This document shows, one piece after another, positions 1-8,370 of a DNA stretch of 64,000 nucleotides. The notes under the pieces are model-generated. The model did not search any database. It was not told where the DNA came from and saw only the letters and a list, made by a program, of their open reading frames with translations. Both the position numbers and the translations under genes were made by a program. Position 1 is the stretch's first letter. Every line of letters starts with the position of its first letter. The stretch is from positions 2,662,572 to 2,726,571 of the forward strand of contig NZ_JH594606.1 of the NCBI RefSeq assembly GCF_000243235.1, given 5' to 3'. Source of the stretch: Gillisia limnaea DSM 15749 (GTDB taxonomy: Bacteria; Bacteroidota; Bacteroidia; Flavobacteriales; Flavobacteriaceae).

Positions 1-600
1 GTAGGTTCGATATATGTAATCTCGGAAGCGGTGGGAAGAATTCTGGAACCGGAATCCTCGGATGCGAAAGGGATGATCATCTTTGCCATTATTGGGGTGA
101 CGGTTAATGGTTATGCCGCTTGGAAACTTAGTAGCGGTAAAACCCTGAACGAAAAAATAGTGTCCTGGCACTTGATGGAAGATGTGTTGGGATGGTTTGC
201 CGTATTGATTGTTGCCATTATTCTTTTATTTAAAGACATCCAATACCTGGATCCTGCCTTGTCATTGCTTATTACCCTCTACATCCTGTACAATGTATTT
301 AAACGCCTAAAGGAAACCCTGTTCATTTTTCTTCAGGGTGTTCCAAAAGATATCGATCTAAAAGGCCTTGAGAACAGGATATTAAAAGTTGAAAATATCG
401 CTTCCCTACATCATATGCACGTATGGTCTATGGAAGGGGAAAACCACGTTTTTACCGTGCATCTTAAATTAAAACACATTCAGGAACTAAAACAACTTCA
501 GGAAGTAAAGGAACGGATGAGGGAAATTTTAGAAGAGTATCATTTTGATCATTTCACCGTGGAAACCGAACTCGATTCTGATACCTGCAAATTGGAGTAA
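1..600 (+). CDS. Cation diffusion facilitator (CDF) family transporter, 3' part
   Basis: The reading frame is open from base 1, so the N-terminus lies outside the window; the GTG at 31 is internal. The visible part has two hydrophobic helices (about window residues 25-42 and 62-95) and then a soluble C-terminal domain with the HHMHVWS motif typical of CzcD/ZitB-like CDF exporters. The family exports Zn2+ and other divalent cations from the cytoplasm in exchange for protons. The cytoplasmic tail ends in a short stretch (DSDTCKLE) instead of a long His-rich tail. Metal specificity cannot be judged because the membrane helices that bind the metal are missing. Confidence 0.9.
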   Translation, partial: VGSIYVISEAVGRILEPESSDAKGMIIFAIIGVTVNGYAAWKLSSGKTLNEKIVSWHLMEDVLGWFAVLIVAIILLFKDIQYLDPALSLLITLYILYNVFKRLKETLFIFLQGVPKDIDLKGLENRILKVENIASLHHMHVWSMEGENHVFTVHLKLKHIQELKQLQEVKERMREILEEYHFDHFTVETELDSDTCKLE

Positions 601-997
601 TGGAGTAAGACTGGATTTTTTATTTTAGAGAATCCTTCACTACATTTTTTTACCGTTTAAAGTTTACGGATGTAATTTAACTCTTTTATGGTATGCGCAT
701 TTTCTGAAAAAACCTGGAATAGATACATTGAAATTTTAGCTTCTCCAAAAAAATCATGTTAAGCCAATTTTTCATCCCTCATTGAGGGTTTAATTCCCCT
801 TGGTTCTTAATTTTTTTGTAAAATCTACCCTGAAGTCGCGATTAGAAACCAACTTTTAACTTTCCGAAAACAGCAAAAATTTAAGGATCTGGTAGTTGAC
901 CTAATATATCTACCCTTCAACGATTAGTTTTTTTTCCTCTGATATATCTATGTAACTTATAGAGCATTAGGGGTTTAACAAAATAAATAATATTAAC
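601..997. other. Intergenic stretch without a recognised gene
   Basis: No convincing coding frame is seen between the CDF gene and the small membrane ORF at 998. A short inverted repeat, CCCTCA-T-TGAGGG at 776-788 followed by T-rich sequence, could end transcription from the CDF gene. The rest is AT-rich with frequent stops on both strands. Confidence 0.5.
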
Positions 998-1144
998 ATG
1001 GAAGCTATCGGAGTGTTTGTCGAAAATTATAAAGAAACTACAAAAGGCTTTAATATTTTCGCAAAGGTAATTGTTGCTCTTGTCCTTGCTGCCATCCTTG
1101 TGGGAGTTGTAAGTGCGATAATTAATGTGATTTTGCAAGCCTAA
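998..1144 (+). CDS. Small single-span membrane protein, 48 aa
   Basis: ATG at 998 opens a 48-residue frame ending in TAA. The N-terminal 22 residues are amphipathic (MEAIGVFVENYKETTKGF...). They are followed by one strongly hydrophobic segment (about residues 24-46, rich in V, A, I, L and G), so a single-span inner-membrane peptide is likely. Upstream is A-rich sequence (aaaataaataat), usual for ribosome loading in this phylum. I do not recognise a family. It stands alone in a gap of about 820 bases, so it probably has its own promoter. Coding status is inferred from the clean TM segment and the start context; conservation was not tested. Confidence 0.55.
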   Translation: MEAIGVFVENYKETTKGFNIFAKVIVALVLAAILVGVVSAIINVILQA

Positions 1145-1269
1145 ATAATCCAATCTCTGGAGATTTAGTTTCAGGAGTGTTCAATTACTTTTCTGCCCTT
1201 TTTGAGGCATAGAATTTTTCGCCCCTGTCACAAATAAAAACATTTCTTATTTGCAAATTCAATCTACTT

Positions 1270-1326
1270 GTCACTCTTAAACGCCTAATCGAAACGAATT
1301 TCGGTCTTACTCAGTGACGTTTTTTT
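1270..1326 (+). terminator. Candidate terminator or structured RNA end
   Basis: GTCACT (1270-1275) pairs with AGTGAC (1313-1318) and is followed at once by GTTTTTTT. Inside it a second stem, CGAAA (1290-1294) with TTTCG (1299-1303), encloses a 4-base loop. It lies downstream of the 48-residue membrane ORF and could terminate it. The loop is large for a simple intrinsic terminator. Confidence 0.35.
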
Positions 1327-1419
1327 AGACGCTAATTATATTTCTTCTTTCTGCGGAGCTTGGTCACTTTTGATTGTCTAAGTGAAGTGTTTCTGCATTA
1401 TTTCATACTTACAGAATTT

Positions 1420-3078
1420 TTATCCAGTAACCTTATCGACAGCGGTCTCTTTTTTAAATTTCACATAAATCATGGAATTGCATAAATTATTGAGCGAGGA
1501 TACAGTTTGCCGGATGACATTGGTCATGGTTGAAACCTGAACTCCCTTACTGTCGTGACCCTTGATATTTTTATAAAGCCAGGTGATGGTTTCATTGTAA
1601 AAGGCATTATTTTCATCCATCCAATGTACAGGGATTACTTTAGGAGTCTCCAACTCGAGTAATTCATCAAGTTCCTGAAGTCTCAGGCTTACAATCCTGC
1701 GCAGGCGCTCCAGTACTTCCTGCGCAAGGGGATCTTCACTTTCTATCATAAAAAGGATGTTATGAATAACATCCTTAATATCCTTGGCGGCATAGATCAT
1801 GGAGCGCAATCCCATCATTCCCGAGGTAATAAGTTCGGCTTCCGGCTTGGAAAGGTTCTCCTCCTGAAGCTGAGCATAATAGGCTGTAAGTTCATCTTCC
1901 AGTCTTTTTATTTTCTCGTACTTTTTCATCAATCCGGAGGCGCTGGAAAAAATCTTTCTCCACCGGGATTCGCGGTTTTTGTCCCGCTCCCCCAAACCAA
2001 AACTTTCCCTGATAAAATCCCTGGTGTAACGAAAAACCTGAACCAACTCCTTATCCAGTGCTTTTAGAGCTACATCGGGCACATTTGGGGTGATATTTTT
2101 AACATAGAGCGTTTCTCCCTGTGGTGCAGACGAAATAAATCTATGGTTTAAAAAGTTTCTGAACACTCCTAAAAATGGATAGAATAAAACAATCCCTATC
2201 AAATTAAGAAGCGTATTGATAAGCACGAGCTCCATAAGGACGTCTTTTACATTGAAAAAGTAATACACCAAATAGACAAGCTGATCGATTAAAAAGTAAA
2301 TGAGAAGACCTGTGAGGCAATTGAAAATAACATTTGCCAGCATGAGCCGTTTTTTATCGGCGGTGCCTCCAATGGAACCAAATATGAGTGTGACGGTGGT
2401 ACCTATATTTGCACCAATAACCATGGCTACTGCCTGGTTAATGTCGATAAGCCCGGCATTAAGAGCGCTCAAAATTATAACGATCATTGCAGAGCTTGAC
2501 TGTATAAGTGCGGTTATAAAGAGTCCTAATAGTAAAAAAGCCCATAATCCATAAGATGCAAAGCTGCTTAAATCTATTTGGCTTGCGACCTGTTCAATTG
2601 CTTCTTTCATAAAATCCAGTCCCAGGAACAATAATCCGAAACCTATGAGAAGTCCGCCTAGATTCATCAAAAAAGGCCTGGTTTTTAAAAAGAGGTAGCT
2701 AAGGATCCCAACTGCCAAAAACGGAAAGGAGAAATCGGCGATATCCATTTTAAATCCGAAGGTGGCCACGATCCAGGCGGTAAAGGTTGTACCCAGATTC
2801 GCTCCCAGCACTACGCCCAGTGCGTTTTTAAGTCCTATCATTCCCCCACCTAAAAAAGCAAGTGCAAGAAGGGTGACCATGGAACTGCTTTGCAGGATAG
2901 CGGTAACCGCCGTCCCGGTGAGTATCCCTTTCCAGCTTCTATCTGTAAACCGCTGTAGTAAATTTTTAAAGGATCTTCCTGCCAGTCCCTTAATGCTTTC
3001 TTCGAGATGCCGCATCCCAAACAGAAAGATCCCCAAACCGGCAATAAACATCCAGAAATCAAAATCTATGTTTTCCAT
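1420..3078 (-). CDS. Na+/phosphate cotransporter family protein with PhoU-like tail
   Basis: Membrane protein of the NptA/YjbB (Na/Pi-cotransporter II) family, 552 aa. The two inverted family repeats are visible, each with a QSSS signature (residues 63-66 and 193-196) and a GAN(L/I)GTT motif (about 92-98 and 222-228). About nine hydrophobic segments fill residues 1-320. The cytoplasmic C-terminal part, about 340-540, is helical and PhoU-like. The family carries out Na+-driven phosphate transport; YjbB-type members mainly export phosphate, and direction cannot be told here. The gene is monocistronic and diverges from the glycogen-binding protein. A TATCTTTA box lies at 3104-3097 upstream of the ATG. 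Confidence 0.88.
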   Translation of the reverse strand: MENIDFDFWMFIAGLGIFLFGMRHLEESIKGLAGRSFKNLLQRFTDRSWKGILTGTAVTAILQSSSMVTLLALAFLGGGMIGLKNALGVVLGANLGTTFTAWIVATFGFKMDIADFSFPFLAVGILSYLFLKTRPFLMNLGGLLIGFGLLFLGLDFMKEAIEQVASQIDLSSFASYGLWAFLLLGLFITALIQSSSAMIVIILSALNAGLIDINQAVAMVIGANIGTTVTLIFGSIGGTADKKRLMLANVIFNCLTGLLIYFLIDQLVYLVYYFFNVKDVLMELVLINTLLNLIGIVLFYPFLGVFRNFLNHRFISSAPQGETLYVKNITPNVPDVALKALDKELVQVFRYTRDFIRESFGLGERDKNRESRWRKIFSSASGLMKKYEKIKRLEDELTAYYAQLQEENLSKPEAELITSGMMGLRSMIYAAKDIKDVIHNILFMIESEDPLAQEVLERLRRIVSLRLQELDELLELETPKVIPVHWMDENNAFYNETITWLYKNIKGHDSKGVQVSTMTNVIRQTVSSLNNLCNSMIYVKFKKETAVDKVTG

Positions 3079-3402
3079 AAGAGGGGATTTGTAGTTTAAA
3101 GATAGGGTAATCAGGCTGATTTTTTCAGATTAATCCATCCGGAAATTCTTCCGCATTCTTAGATGGTATTCTAAATAAATTAGGATTCCTTTTAATTGAA
3201 ATCATGTTTTTATCTTTTTATCTCCTTCATAATGAACCGGCCTGGAAAAATTTTCAGTGTTGATTCCTTCTGAATTTTGCCGGTCTCAAAAAAGTTTTCA
3301 ACTATAACGATTTCATTTCGAACAAAAACATAAAATATGGCATTAAGCATTGTATACCAGTATTTTAATGTATTAATTGCACTCTAATTCAAATTAAAAA
3401 TC
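3079..3402. other. Divergent intergenic region
   Basis: This separates the Na/Pi transporter (-) from the glycogen-binding protein (+). Apart from the minus-strand -7 box at 3097-3104, nothing is identifiable. It is AT-rich without an open frame of note and presumably carries the plus-strand promoter. Confidence 0.5.
3097..3104 (-). promoter_or_regulatory. -7 box for the Na/Pi transporter gene
   Basis: On the minus strand this reads TATCTTTA, one mismatch from the Bacteroidota TAnnTTTG -7 element, and lies 18 bases before the start codon. No clear -33 TTTG is seen. Confidence 0.35.
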
Positions 3403-3699
3403 ATGGGAATTTCAAAACAATATTTAAAGACAAAGCCGGTGTGTAAAGTGACCTTTACCGTACCCGCGAAAGATGCTCAAAAAGTTAGTGTAATTGGTGA
3501 TTTTAACAATTGGGATCCATCAAAAAACGAACTAAAAAAATTAAAAACCGGTGCCTTTAAAGGGACCCTGGAGTTGCCAAAGGAAAATTCATTTGAATTT
3601 AAATACCTTATTGATGGCACTCATTCCAACGATCCGGAAGCAGATGCATACCGATGGAACGAATTTGCCGGAGCAGAAAATGCTGTCCTGGAACTATAG
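3403..3699 (+). CDS. Stand-alone glycogen-binding (CBM48/AMPK-type E-set) domain protein
   Basis: 98 aa, consisting of one immunoglobulin-like early-set domain. It has the family signature GDFNNWDP (about residues 37-44) and a C-terminal FEFKYLIDG strand (about 66-74). These match the glycogen-recognition domain of AMPK beta and of branching and debranching enzymes. No catalytic domain and no signal peptide are present, so it is probably a cytosolic alpha-glucan-binding protein. Such single-domain proteins are common in Bacteroidota, with role unproven. It is followed 56 bases later by an intrinsic terminator. Confidence 0.85.
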   Translation: MGISKQYLKTKPVCKVTFTVPAKDAQKVSVIGDFNNWDPSKNELKKLKTGAFKGTLELPKENSFEFKYLIDGTHSNDPEADAYRWNEFAGAENAVLEL

Positions 3700-3755
3700 A
3701 AGCTTTTTTAAGGAGGCATAAGCCGAATTGTTGAAAGCACTATAAGAAAAATCCA

Positions 3756-3777
3756 CCACCTTTTAAGGTGGGTTTTT
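3756..3777 (+). terminator. Intrinsic terminator after the glycogen-binding gene
   Basis: CCACCTT (3756-3762) pairs with AAGGTGG (3765-3771) in a tight hairpin followed by GTTTTT. It is 57 bases past the stop codon at 3699. Confidence 0.75.
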
Positions 3778-4017
3778 GTGTTGTTCAAGGTTTTTAGATG
3801 GTATTCTGTGAGATTTTTTCCGCGTATATATTTTGATTCGTGTTTAGAAATGAGACTATGAAGATTGATATCTATAAATTCAATTTCACGCAGTGCTTTG
3901 CATAATGTATTGCTTTTTTTGCGAGAGTCTTTGGAAACTTTTTCTACGGCGATTTTTTGTAGAGTTAAATCAGCGTAATTGCTGGGAGAAAATTTCAATA
4001 AATTTGCCTTTGTTTTA
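3778..4017. other. Intergenic stretch, no convincing gene
   Basis: Between the terminator and the glsA stop. A 96-codon minus-strand frame (3998-3708) runs through here and through the terminator hairpin. It resembles no family I know and begins after the glsA stop, so I do not call it a gene. No other structure is seen. Confidence 0.4.
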
Positions 4018-4932
4018 TTAAAAAATAGAGAAGCCCGTTAGTGTTGTAAATCTTTCCAGGGCGGCCATTCCAAGTTCCGAATTTCCTTTTGGATTTAAAA
4101 GGGGACTCCAAACTGCTACCGAATATTGACCCGGATGAATGGCTACAATTCCACCTCCTACACCACTTTTTCCAGGCAAACCTACTTCAAAACTAAATTC
4201 CCCGGCTTCATCATAAAATCCACAGGTTTGCATCAAAGCATTGATACGTTTATTCTTTGTTTTTGAAATAATCCTCTCTCCGGTTTCCAAAAGTTTCCCC
4301 CGGTTTGCATAGAGCATAAATGCTTTAGCAAGCTCTTCACACGACATGGCTAAAGAACATTGATGAAAATAGAAATCTACTATAGGCTCAACATCATTTT
4401 TTATATTTCCAAGGGCCTTCATATAATTCACCAACGCATAGTTTCTATACCCCGTAGATTTTTCAGAGGCAGCCACCGTGTAATCGTAATCAATTTCAGG
4501 ATTCCCTGTAATTTTTCGAACGAATTCCAACAATTCGGCTTTTGGATCCTTCAGGTTGGAAACCAGGATATCGCAAATTACCAGGGCGCCGGAATTTATG
4601 AAGGGGTTTCTGGGAATCCCTTTTTCGTGTTCCAGCTGTGTAAGCGAGTTAAAGGGATCCCCAGAAGGTTCTACATCAACCCTGTCCCAAAGATCTTCCC
4701 CCAGAATCTTCATCGCCATAGTAAGCGTAAAGACCTTGGAAATACTTTGTATGGATAATTTTTCAGAACTATCTCCAAATGAGGATTGTTGTGCATCAGT
4801 AGAATAAAGGTGCATCCCGAATTTTTTGGGATCTACTCTGGCCAGTTCCGGAATATAGGAGGCTACTTTTCCAAATACATCTCTGTAATTGAGTTCTTCC
4901 TGAATTTGATCCAATATTTTTTGATATTCCAT
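4018..4932 (-). CDS. glsA: Glutaminase
   Basis: 304 aa, the usual length for bacterial serine-dependent beta-lactamase-like glutaminases (L-glutamine to L-glutamate plus ammonia, cytosolic). The catalytic S-x-x-K is visible as S63-I-S-K66 within KLSIQSISKVFTL. The family blocks NPFINSGAL and GKSGVGGGIVAIHPGQ are also present. It starts 4 bases after the pepE stop, so the two are one operon: a dipeptidase for Asp-containing peptides and a glutamine deamidase, both feeding amino-acid nitrogen catabolism. Confidence 0.93.
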   Translation of the reverse strand: MEYQKILDQIQEELNYRDVFGKVASYIPELARVDPKKFGMHLYSTDAQQSSFGDSSEKLSIQSISKVFTLTMAMKILGEDLWDRVDVEPSGDPFNSLTQLEHEKGIPRNPFINSGALVICDILVSNLKDPKAELLEFVRKITGNPEIDYDYTVAASEKSTGYRNYALVNYMKALGNIKNDVEPIVDFYFHQCSLAMSCEELAKAFMLYANRGKLLETGERIISKTKNKRINALMQTCGFYDEAGEFSFEVGLPGKSGVGGGIVAIHPGQYSVAVWSPLLNPKGNSELGMAALERFTTLTGFSIF

Positions 4933-4936
4933 TTTT

Positions 4937-5644
4937 TTAATTTAAATCGTTAAGGGAACTCCCGGTTGGCATTTCAGAAGCAGCATGATTTGCCCTGAAA
5001 ATTCTGGCGCTTTGGCTTCCTTTTAAAGTGATGTTTTTTCCTGAAACTTCCAGCCAGCCTCCTTCTCTTAAACCTACAACAGGCTGCGAGTTTATCGAGT
5101 GGAATTCTTTAATCCTGGTTTCACGTGTTTCGCCTTTATGTGTGGAGGTATCATCCGGATCCAGGTAATGAGGATTGATATTGAAGGGAACTATCCCCAG
5201 GGTTTTAAAAGCCGGAGGATAAACTATTGGCATATCATTGGTGGTTTGCATAGTGAGTCCGCCAATGTTTGTTCCCGCACTTGTTCCTAAATAAGGAATT
5301 CCATCCTGTATGCGCTTTTTTAATACTTCCATAACTCCGGCCCTGTAAAGTTTATCAACAAGCAAAAATGTATTTCCTCCTCCGGTAAAAATCCCTCCTG
5401 CCTCCAAAATTGCTTTTTTAGGATCCTTAAATTCATGGATCCCACGCACTTTAAAAGGGAGATTTTTAAATGCACCTTTTACTTTGCCGGAGTATTCCTC
5501 AAGAGAAATCCCTCCGGGACGGGCATAGGGTATAAATAAAATTTCTTTGGAATTTTTAAATAATTCAATGATTTCCGGAAAGAGATACTCCAAAAATTCT
5601 TGTCCAAATAAAGTAGAAGTGCTTGCTAAAAGAATTTTTTTCAT
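4937..5644 (-). CDS. pepE: Dipeptidase E (alpha-aspartyl dipeptidase, family S51)
   Basis: 235 aa. The family's catalytic set is visible: Ser122 in YLGTSAGTNIGG, Asp137 in NDMPI and His159 in NPHYLDPD, each two residues later than in Salmonella PepE. The enzyme hydrolyses dipeptides with N-terminal aspartate in the cytoplasm. It is the first gene of a pepE-glsA operon with a 4-base spacer. The minus-strand promoter at 5657-5687 fits the flavobacterial consensus well. Confidence 0.93.
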   Translation of the reverse strand: MKKILLASTSTLFGQEFLEYLFPEIIELFKNSKEILFIPYARPGGISLEEYSGKVKGAFKNLPFKVRGIHEFKDPKKAILEAGGIFTGGGNTFLLVDKLYRAGVMEVLKKRIQDGIPYLGTSAGTNIGGLTMQTTNDMPIVYPPAFKTLGIVPFNINPHYLDPDDTSTHKGETRETRIKEFHSINSQPVVGLREGGWLEVSGKNITLKGSQSARIFRANHAASEMPTGSSLNDLN

Positions 5645-5656
5645 CTTATTTTTTCG

Positions 5657-5687
5657 TAAATTTAAGTAATGTGTTGGTTTAACAAAA
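5657..5687 (-). promoter_or_regulatory. Promoter of pepE-glsA
   Basis: On the minus strand TTTTG (5687-5683), an 18-base spacer, then TAAATTTA (5664-5657) match the Bacteroidota -33/-7 consensus with one mismatch at the last -7 base. The predicted start point lies roughly 10 bases before the pepE ATG. Confidence 0.5.
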
Positions 5688-5723
5688 TTTTAGGCGCAGC
5701 TTATTGAAATTATAAGAAATGTT

Positions 5724-5752
5724 TTTGGTTACTTTAAGGTTTAATATTTTTA
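5724..5752 (+). promoter_or_regulatory. Promoter of the three-paralogue operon
   Basis: TTTG (5724-5727), a 17-base spacer and TATTTTTA (5745-5752) match the Bacteroidota promoter with one -7 mismatch. The predicted leader is about 50 bases before the ATG at 5808. Confidence 0.45.
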
Positions 5753-5807
5753 AGCAAGGTCTTAAGAGGGGGTTGTGTTTTTCGTATTCATCATTAGTTA
5801 TGTATCA

Positions 5808-6620
5808 ATGAAAAAGTTTCTAATAATAACTGGAATTATTCTGGGGTTTTTGACTCAAGCTCAAGGGCAGGATCGTACTTCTGTTTCGGGCAGTATTCAG
5901 GTTCCCGTTGGGGATGAATCAGTCGGGATAATTGTTTATAATTTAAATACAGAAGATTTTGCTCTTACAAATCCTGAAGGTGAATTTTCCATAGCGGTTA
6001 AGCTAAACGATAGCCTTAGAATTTCAGCTGCTCAATTTCAGGAGTTTATAGTTATTATAGATAAAGGAGTGATCCAATCTGGAGAATTAAATATTTATGT
6101 GAACGAGATTATAAATGTGTTACCTGAAGTAGTGGTAAGTCCTTATGATCTTTCAGGAAATGTTACGGTAGATGCTGCGCGGTTACCGGTGAATGACCTA
6201 CCAGAAAATTATACAGCTTCTCAAATGCAAAGTACTTATTTCGCCTCTGAAACAGGACCTTCATATCAGTCCTCACCCAAAAATACCGCTTTAGCCATGA
6301 GCCAGACAAGATTGGTGAATGGAATTAATTTTGTCAATATTTTTAAAGAGTTGTTGATTGCAAGCAAGAAGGATGAAATAAGAGATCCTTACAGTGAACG
6401 CCCCAATGCCGATATAGATACGGAAATAAGAGCAATGTATGGTGATGAGTTTTTTCAGGAAAATTTGAATATTGATCTGGAATATATCAATGATTTTATA
6501 TATTTTGCAGATGATAGTGGTTTAAAGGAAGAAATGTTGCAAAAAGGAAACGAGCTGGAACTCATTGAATTCCTCGTGGAACAAAGCAAACAATATAAAA
6601 AACAACGTTCAGGAAATTAA
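5808..6620 (+). CDS. Secreted CarboxypepD_reg-like protein, paralogue 1
   Basis: The ATG at 5808 is chosen because it begins a normal signal peptide (MKKFLIITGIILGFLTQAQG); an in-frame GTG at 5775 would add 11 residues before it. The product is 270 aa. After the signal comes a carboxypeptidase-regulatory-like beta domain (about residues 25-115, with SVSGSIQVP and NPEGEFSIAV), then a second conserved region ending in an acidic and then basic helix-rich tail. Substrate and partner are unknown. It is the most divergent of three tandem paralogues and lies 30 bases before the next. Periplasmic or outer-membrane location is inferred. Confidence 0.8.
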   Translation: MKKFLIITGIILGFLTQAQGQDRTSVSGSIQVPVGDESVGIIVYNLNTEDFALTNPEGEFSIAVKLNDSLRISAAQFQEFIVIIDKGVIQSGELNIYVNEIINVLPEVVVSPYDLSGNVTVDAARLPVNDLPENYTASQMQSTYFASETGPSYQSSPKNTALAMSQTRLVNGINFVNIFKELLIASKKDEIRDPYSERPNADIDTEIRAMYGDEFFQENLNIDLEYINDFIYFADDSGLKEEMLQKGNELELIEFLVEQSKQYKKQRSGN

Positions 6621-6650
6621 TTTAATCTGCTCAAAAGCAGAGAATTAAAT

Positions 6651-7460
6651 ATGATTAAAAAAATTCTTTGCGCTTTAAGTCTGTTAATGGTTCTTCCTGT
6701 TTTTTCTCAGCAGGAAAATATCCTTTTAAAGGGATCCATTAAAGCAGCATTTTTGGAAAGTGCTTCCGTTCATATAATAAATGCTACCCAAAAGACAGGA
6801 ACTGTAAATTCCGATTCGGGAAATTTTCAAATTCTGGTTCAAGCCGGGGACACCTTGCTTTTTTCCTCTATTCAATACCAGAAATTGGAGGTAATTATTT
6901 CTGATAAAATTATCCAGGAAGGCAATCTTACTATAGAACTAAAAGAGGATATAAATCAACTTGCCGAAGTTAATATCAGCAATATTCAGCTTACCGGAAA
7001 TATTAATACCGATCTCAATAATATTGAAGTGGTAACAGATTTACCCTTGGATTTAAGATTTGGAGCTGTTAAGCATATAGTATTTGAATCGGATGTGAAC
7101 GATGCTTTAGAGGCCCCAAGGAATATCGCTTTTGAGAGCAATCAGGTCTTGCAGCCAGGGGTAAATTTATTGGGGATTGTAGATGTCTTAGAGGATTTGT
7201 TTAATATAAAGAAAAAGGGAAACACCCCAATCTATAAAAGGCCAACGGCCACAGTTGCAGCTCAAATTAGAGGATTATTTGATGATGATTTCTTTAAATC
7301 CAGTCTTGGGATCAAAGAGGAGCACATCAACGATTTTTTATTCTATGTGGATGAAAATGGACTGACATCGCAAATGATGGAAGAGAAAAACAAATTAAGT
7401 TTGTTGGATTTCCTTTTTGAGCAAAGCGAAAAATATCTGCAAATACGCGGCGAGTATTGA
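6651..7460 (+). CDS. Secreted CarboxypepD_reg-like protein, paralogue 2
   Basis: 269 aa with a signal peptide (MIKKILCALSLLMVLPVFSQ). The N-terminal regulatory-like domain carries VHIINATQKTGTV and GDTLLFSSIQYQ, shared almost word for word with paralogue 3. The linker LAEVNISNIQLTGNI is also shared. The C-terminal region (about 195-269, with IRGLFDDDFF and EEHINDFLFYVDENGL) aligns by eye with paralogues 1 and 3, so the whole protein was duplicated, not one domain alone. Function is unknown; outside TonB receptors this N-domain is usually a structural beta module. Confidence 0.8.
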   Translation: MIKKILCALSLLMVLPVFSQQENILLKGSIKAAFLESASVHIINATQKTGTVNSDSGNFQILVQAGDTLLFSSIQYQKLEVIISDKIIQEGNLTIELKEDINQLAEVNISNIQLTGNINTDLNNIEVVTDLPLDLRFGAVKHIVFESDVNDALEAPRNIAFESNQVLQPGVNLLGIVDVLEDLFNIKKKGNTPIYKRPTATVAAQIRGLFDDDFFKSSLGIKEEHINDFLFYVDENGLTSQMMEEKNKLSLLDFLFEQSEKYLQIRGEY

Positions 7461-7487
7461 AACTCATTTTCATCTTAAGCAAGCTGC

Positions 7488-8261
7488 ATGAAGTATCTTT
7501 TGGTTAGTTTTTTTCTTTTATCCGTTACAACATTACTAGCTCAGGAAGAACGGATTATAAAAGGGAAAATAGTAAATGATTCCCTTGAAAATTCGGTTGT
7601 TCATATAATCAATGTTACTCAAAAAACAGGAACAATTACCTCTACTAAAGGGGAATTTGATATTTTGGCCAGGGAAAACGATACGCTGTTATTCTCATCG
7701 CTACTATACATACCGCAAAAAGTAAAAATTTCATCAACTATTTATAAAGATGGCTCCCTTAACGTGGAACTCATAAAAAATGTAAATGAGTTGGAAGAGG
7801 TAAACATAAGTAATATAAAACTCTCCGGGGATCTGAACCGGGATTTGAGCACTATTAAAAGCTTAAATAAGTATGATTTGGGAATTCCGCTTTCTACAAA
7901 ACCACTACCTACCCAGGCAGAGCGAAGATTGATGGCCAACACCGTTTCAATTAATCCACTTGGTGGGGCTGTTAACCTTGATCATCTTATAAACGTGATT
8001 TCCGGTAGGCATGCTTTGAATATACAAGCAAAGGCCAATGAAGACAAAAACACTTTGGTAGCAGTTGCCAGGGATTCTTTTTCAGAAGAAATTTTTGTGA
8101 ACTTGTTAAATATACCTTTGGAAGAAATTAGCGTCTTTCTATTTTTTTGTGCTGAAAACGCCAATTTAAAACAGCGATTAGATACAAAGAACCAACTTGG
8201 GTTGTTGGAATTTTTTAAAAGGCAAGCCCCATCCTTCAGAAAATATCGGGGATTGGAATAG
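7488..8261 (+). CDS. Secreted CarboxypepD_reg-like protein, paralogue 3
   Basis: 257 aa with a signal peptide (MKYLLVSFFLLSVTTLLAQ). The regulatory-like domain has VHIINVTQKTGTI and NDTLLFSSLLYIPQ. The linker LEEVNISNIKLSGDL matches paralogue 2. The C-terminal region is recognisable but more drifted, with a free cysteine (FFCAEN). It starts 27 bases after paralogue 2, so one transcript probably carries all three genes. The following genes (DUF6702, M1 peptidase) are also exported, suggesting a shared envelope role, which is inference from position only. Confidence 0.8.
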   Translation: MKYLLVSFFLLSVTTLLAQEERIIKGKIVNDSLENSVVHIINVTQKTGTITSTKGEFDILARENDTLLFSSLLYIPQKVKISSTIYKDGSLNVELIKNVNELEEVNISNIKLSGDLNRDLSTIKSLNKYDLGIPLSTKPLPTQAERRLMANTVSINPLGGAVNLDHLINVISGRHALNIQAKANEDKNTLVAVARDSFSEEIFVNLLNIPLEEISVFLFFCAENANLKQRLDTKNQLGLLEFFKRQAPSFRKYRGLE

Positions 8262-8370
8262 TTCTTGAAGTTAAAAATGATAGCTTCTCAATGCGCTCTT
8301 CAAAAGAATGCCAACATCAGAGAAGCGATGCGAATTAATTACGGATAATAAAAACAATATATAACTACCC

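Noticed and set aside
917-1153. 78-codon minus-strand frame
   Set aside because: It lies opposite the better supported 48-aa membrane ORF, and its composition is that of a shadow frame.
2762-3094. 110-codon plus-strand frame inside the Na/Pi transporter gene
   Set aside because: Shadow of the QSSS/GANLGTT region. The transporter frame has clear family signatures.
3708-3998. 96-codon minus-strand frame after glsA
   Set aside because: It runs through the intrinsic terminator at 3756-3777, matches no family I know and has no promoter or spacing support.
5808-8261. Tandem similarity first considered as a sequence repeat or assembly duplication
   Set aside because: The copies differ at most residues and keep separate signal peptides, so they are old paralogues, not an artefact.
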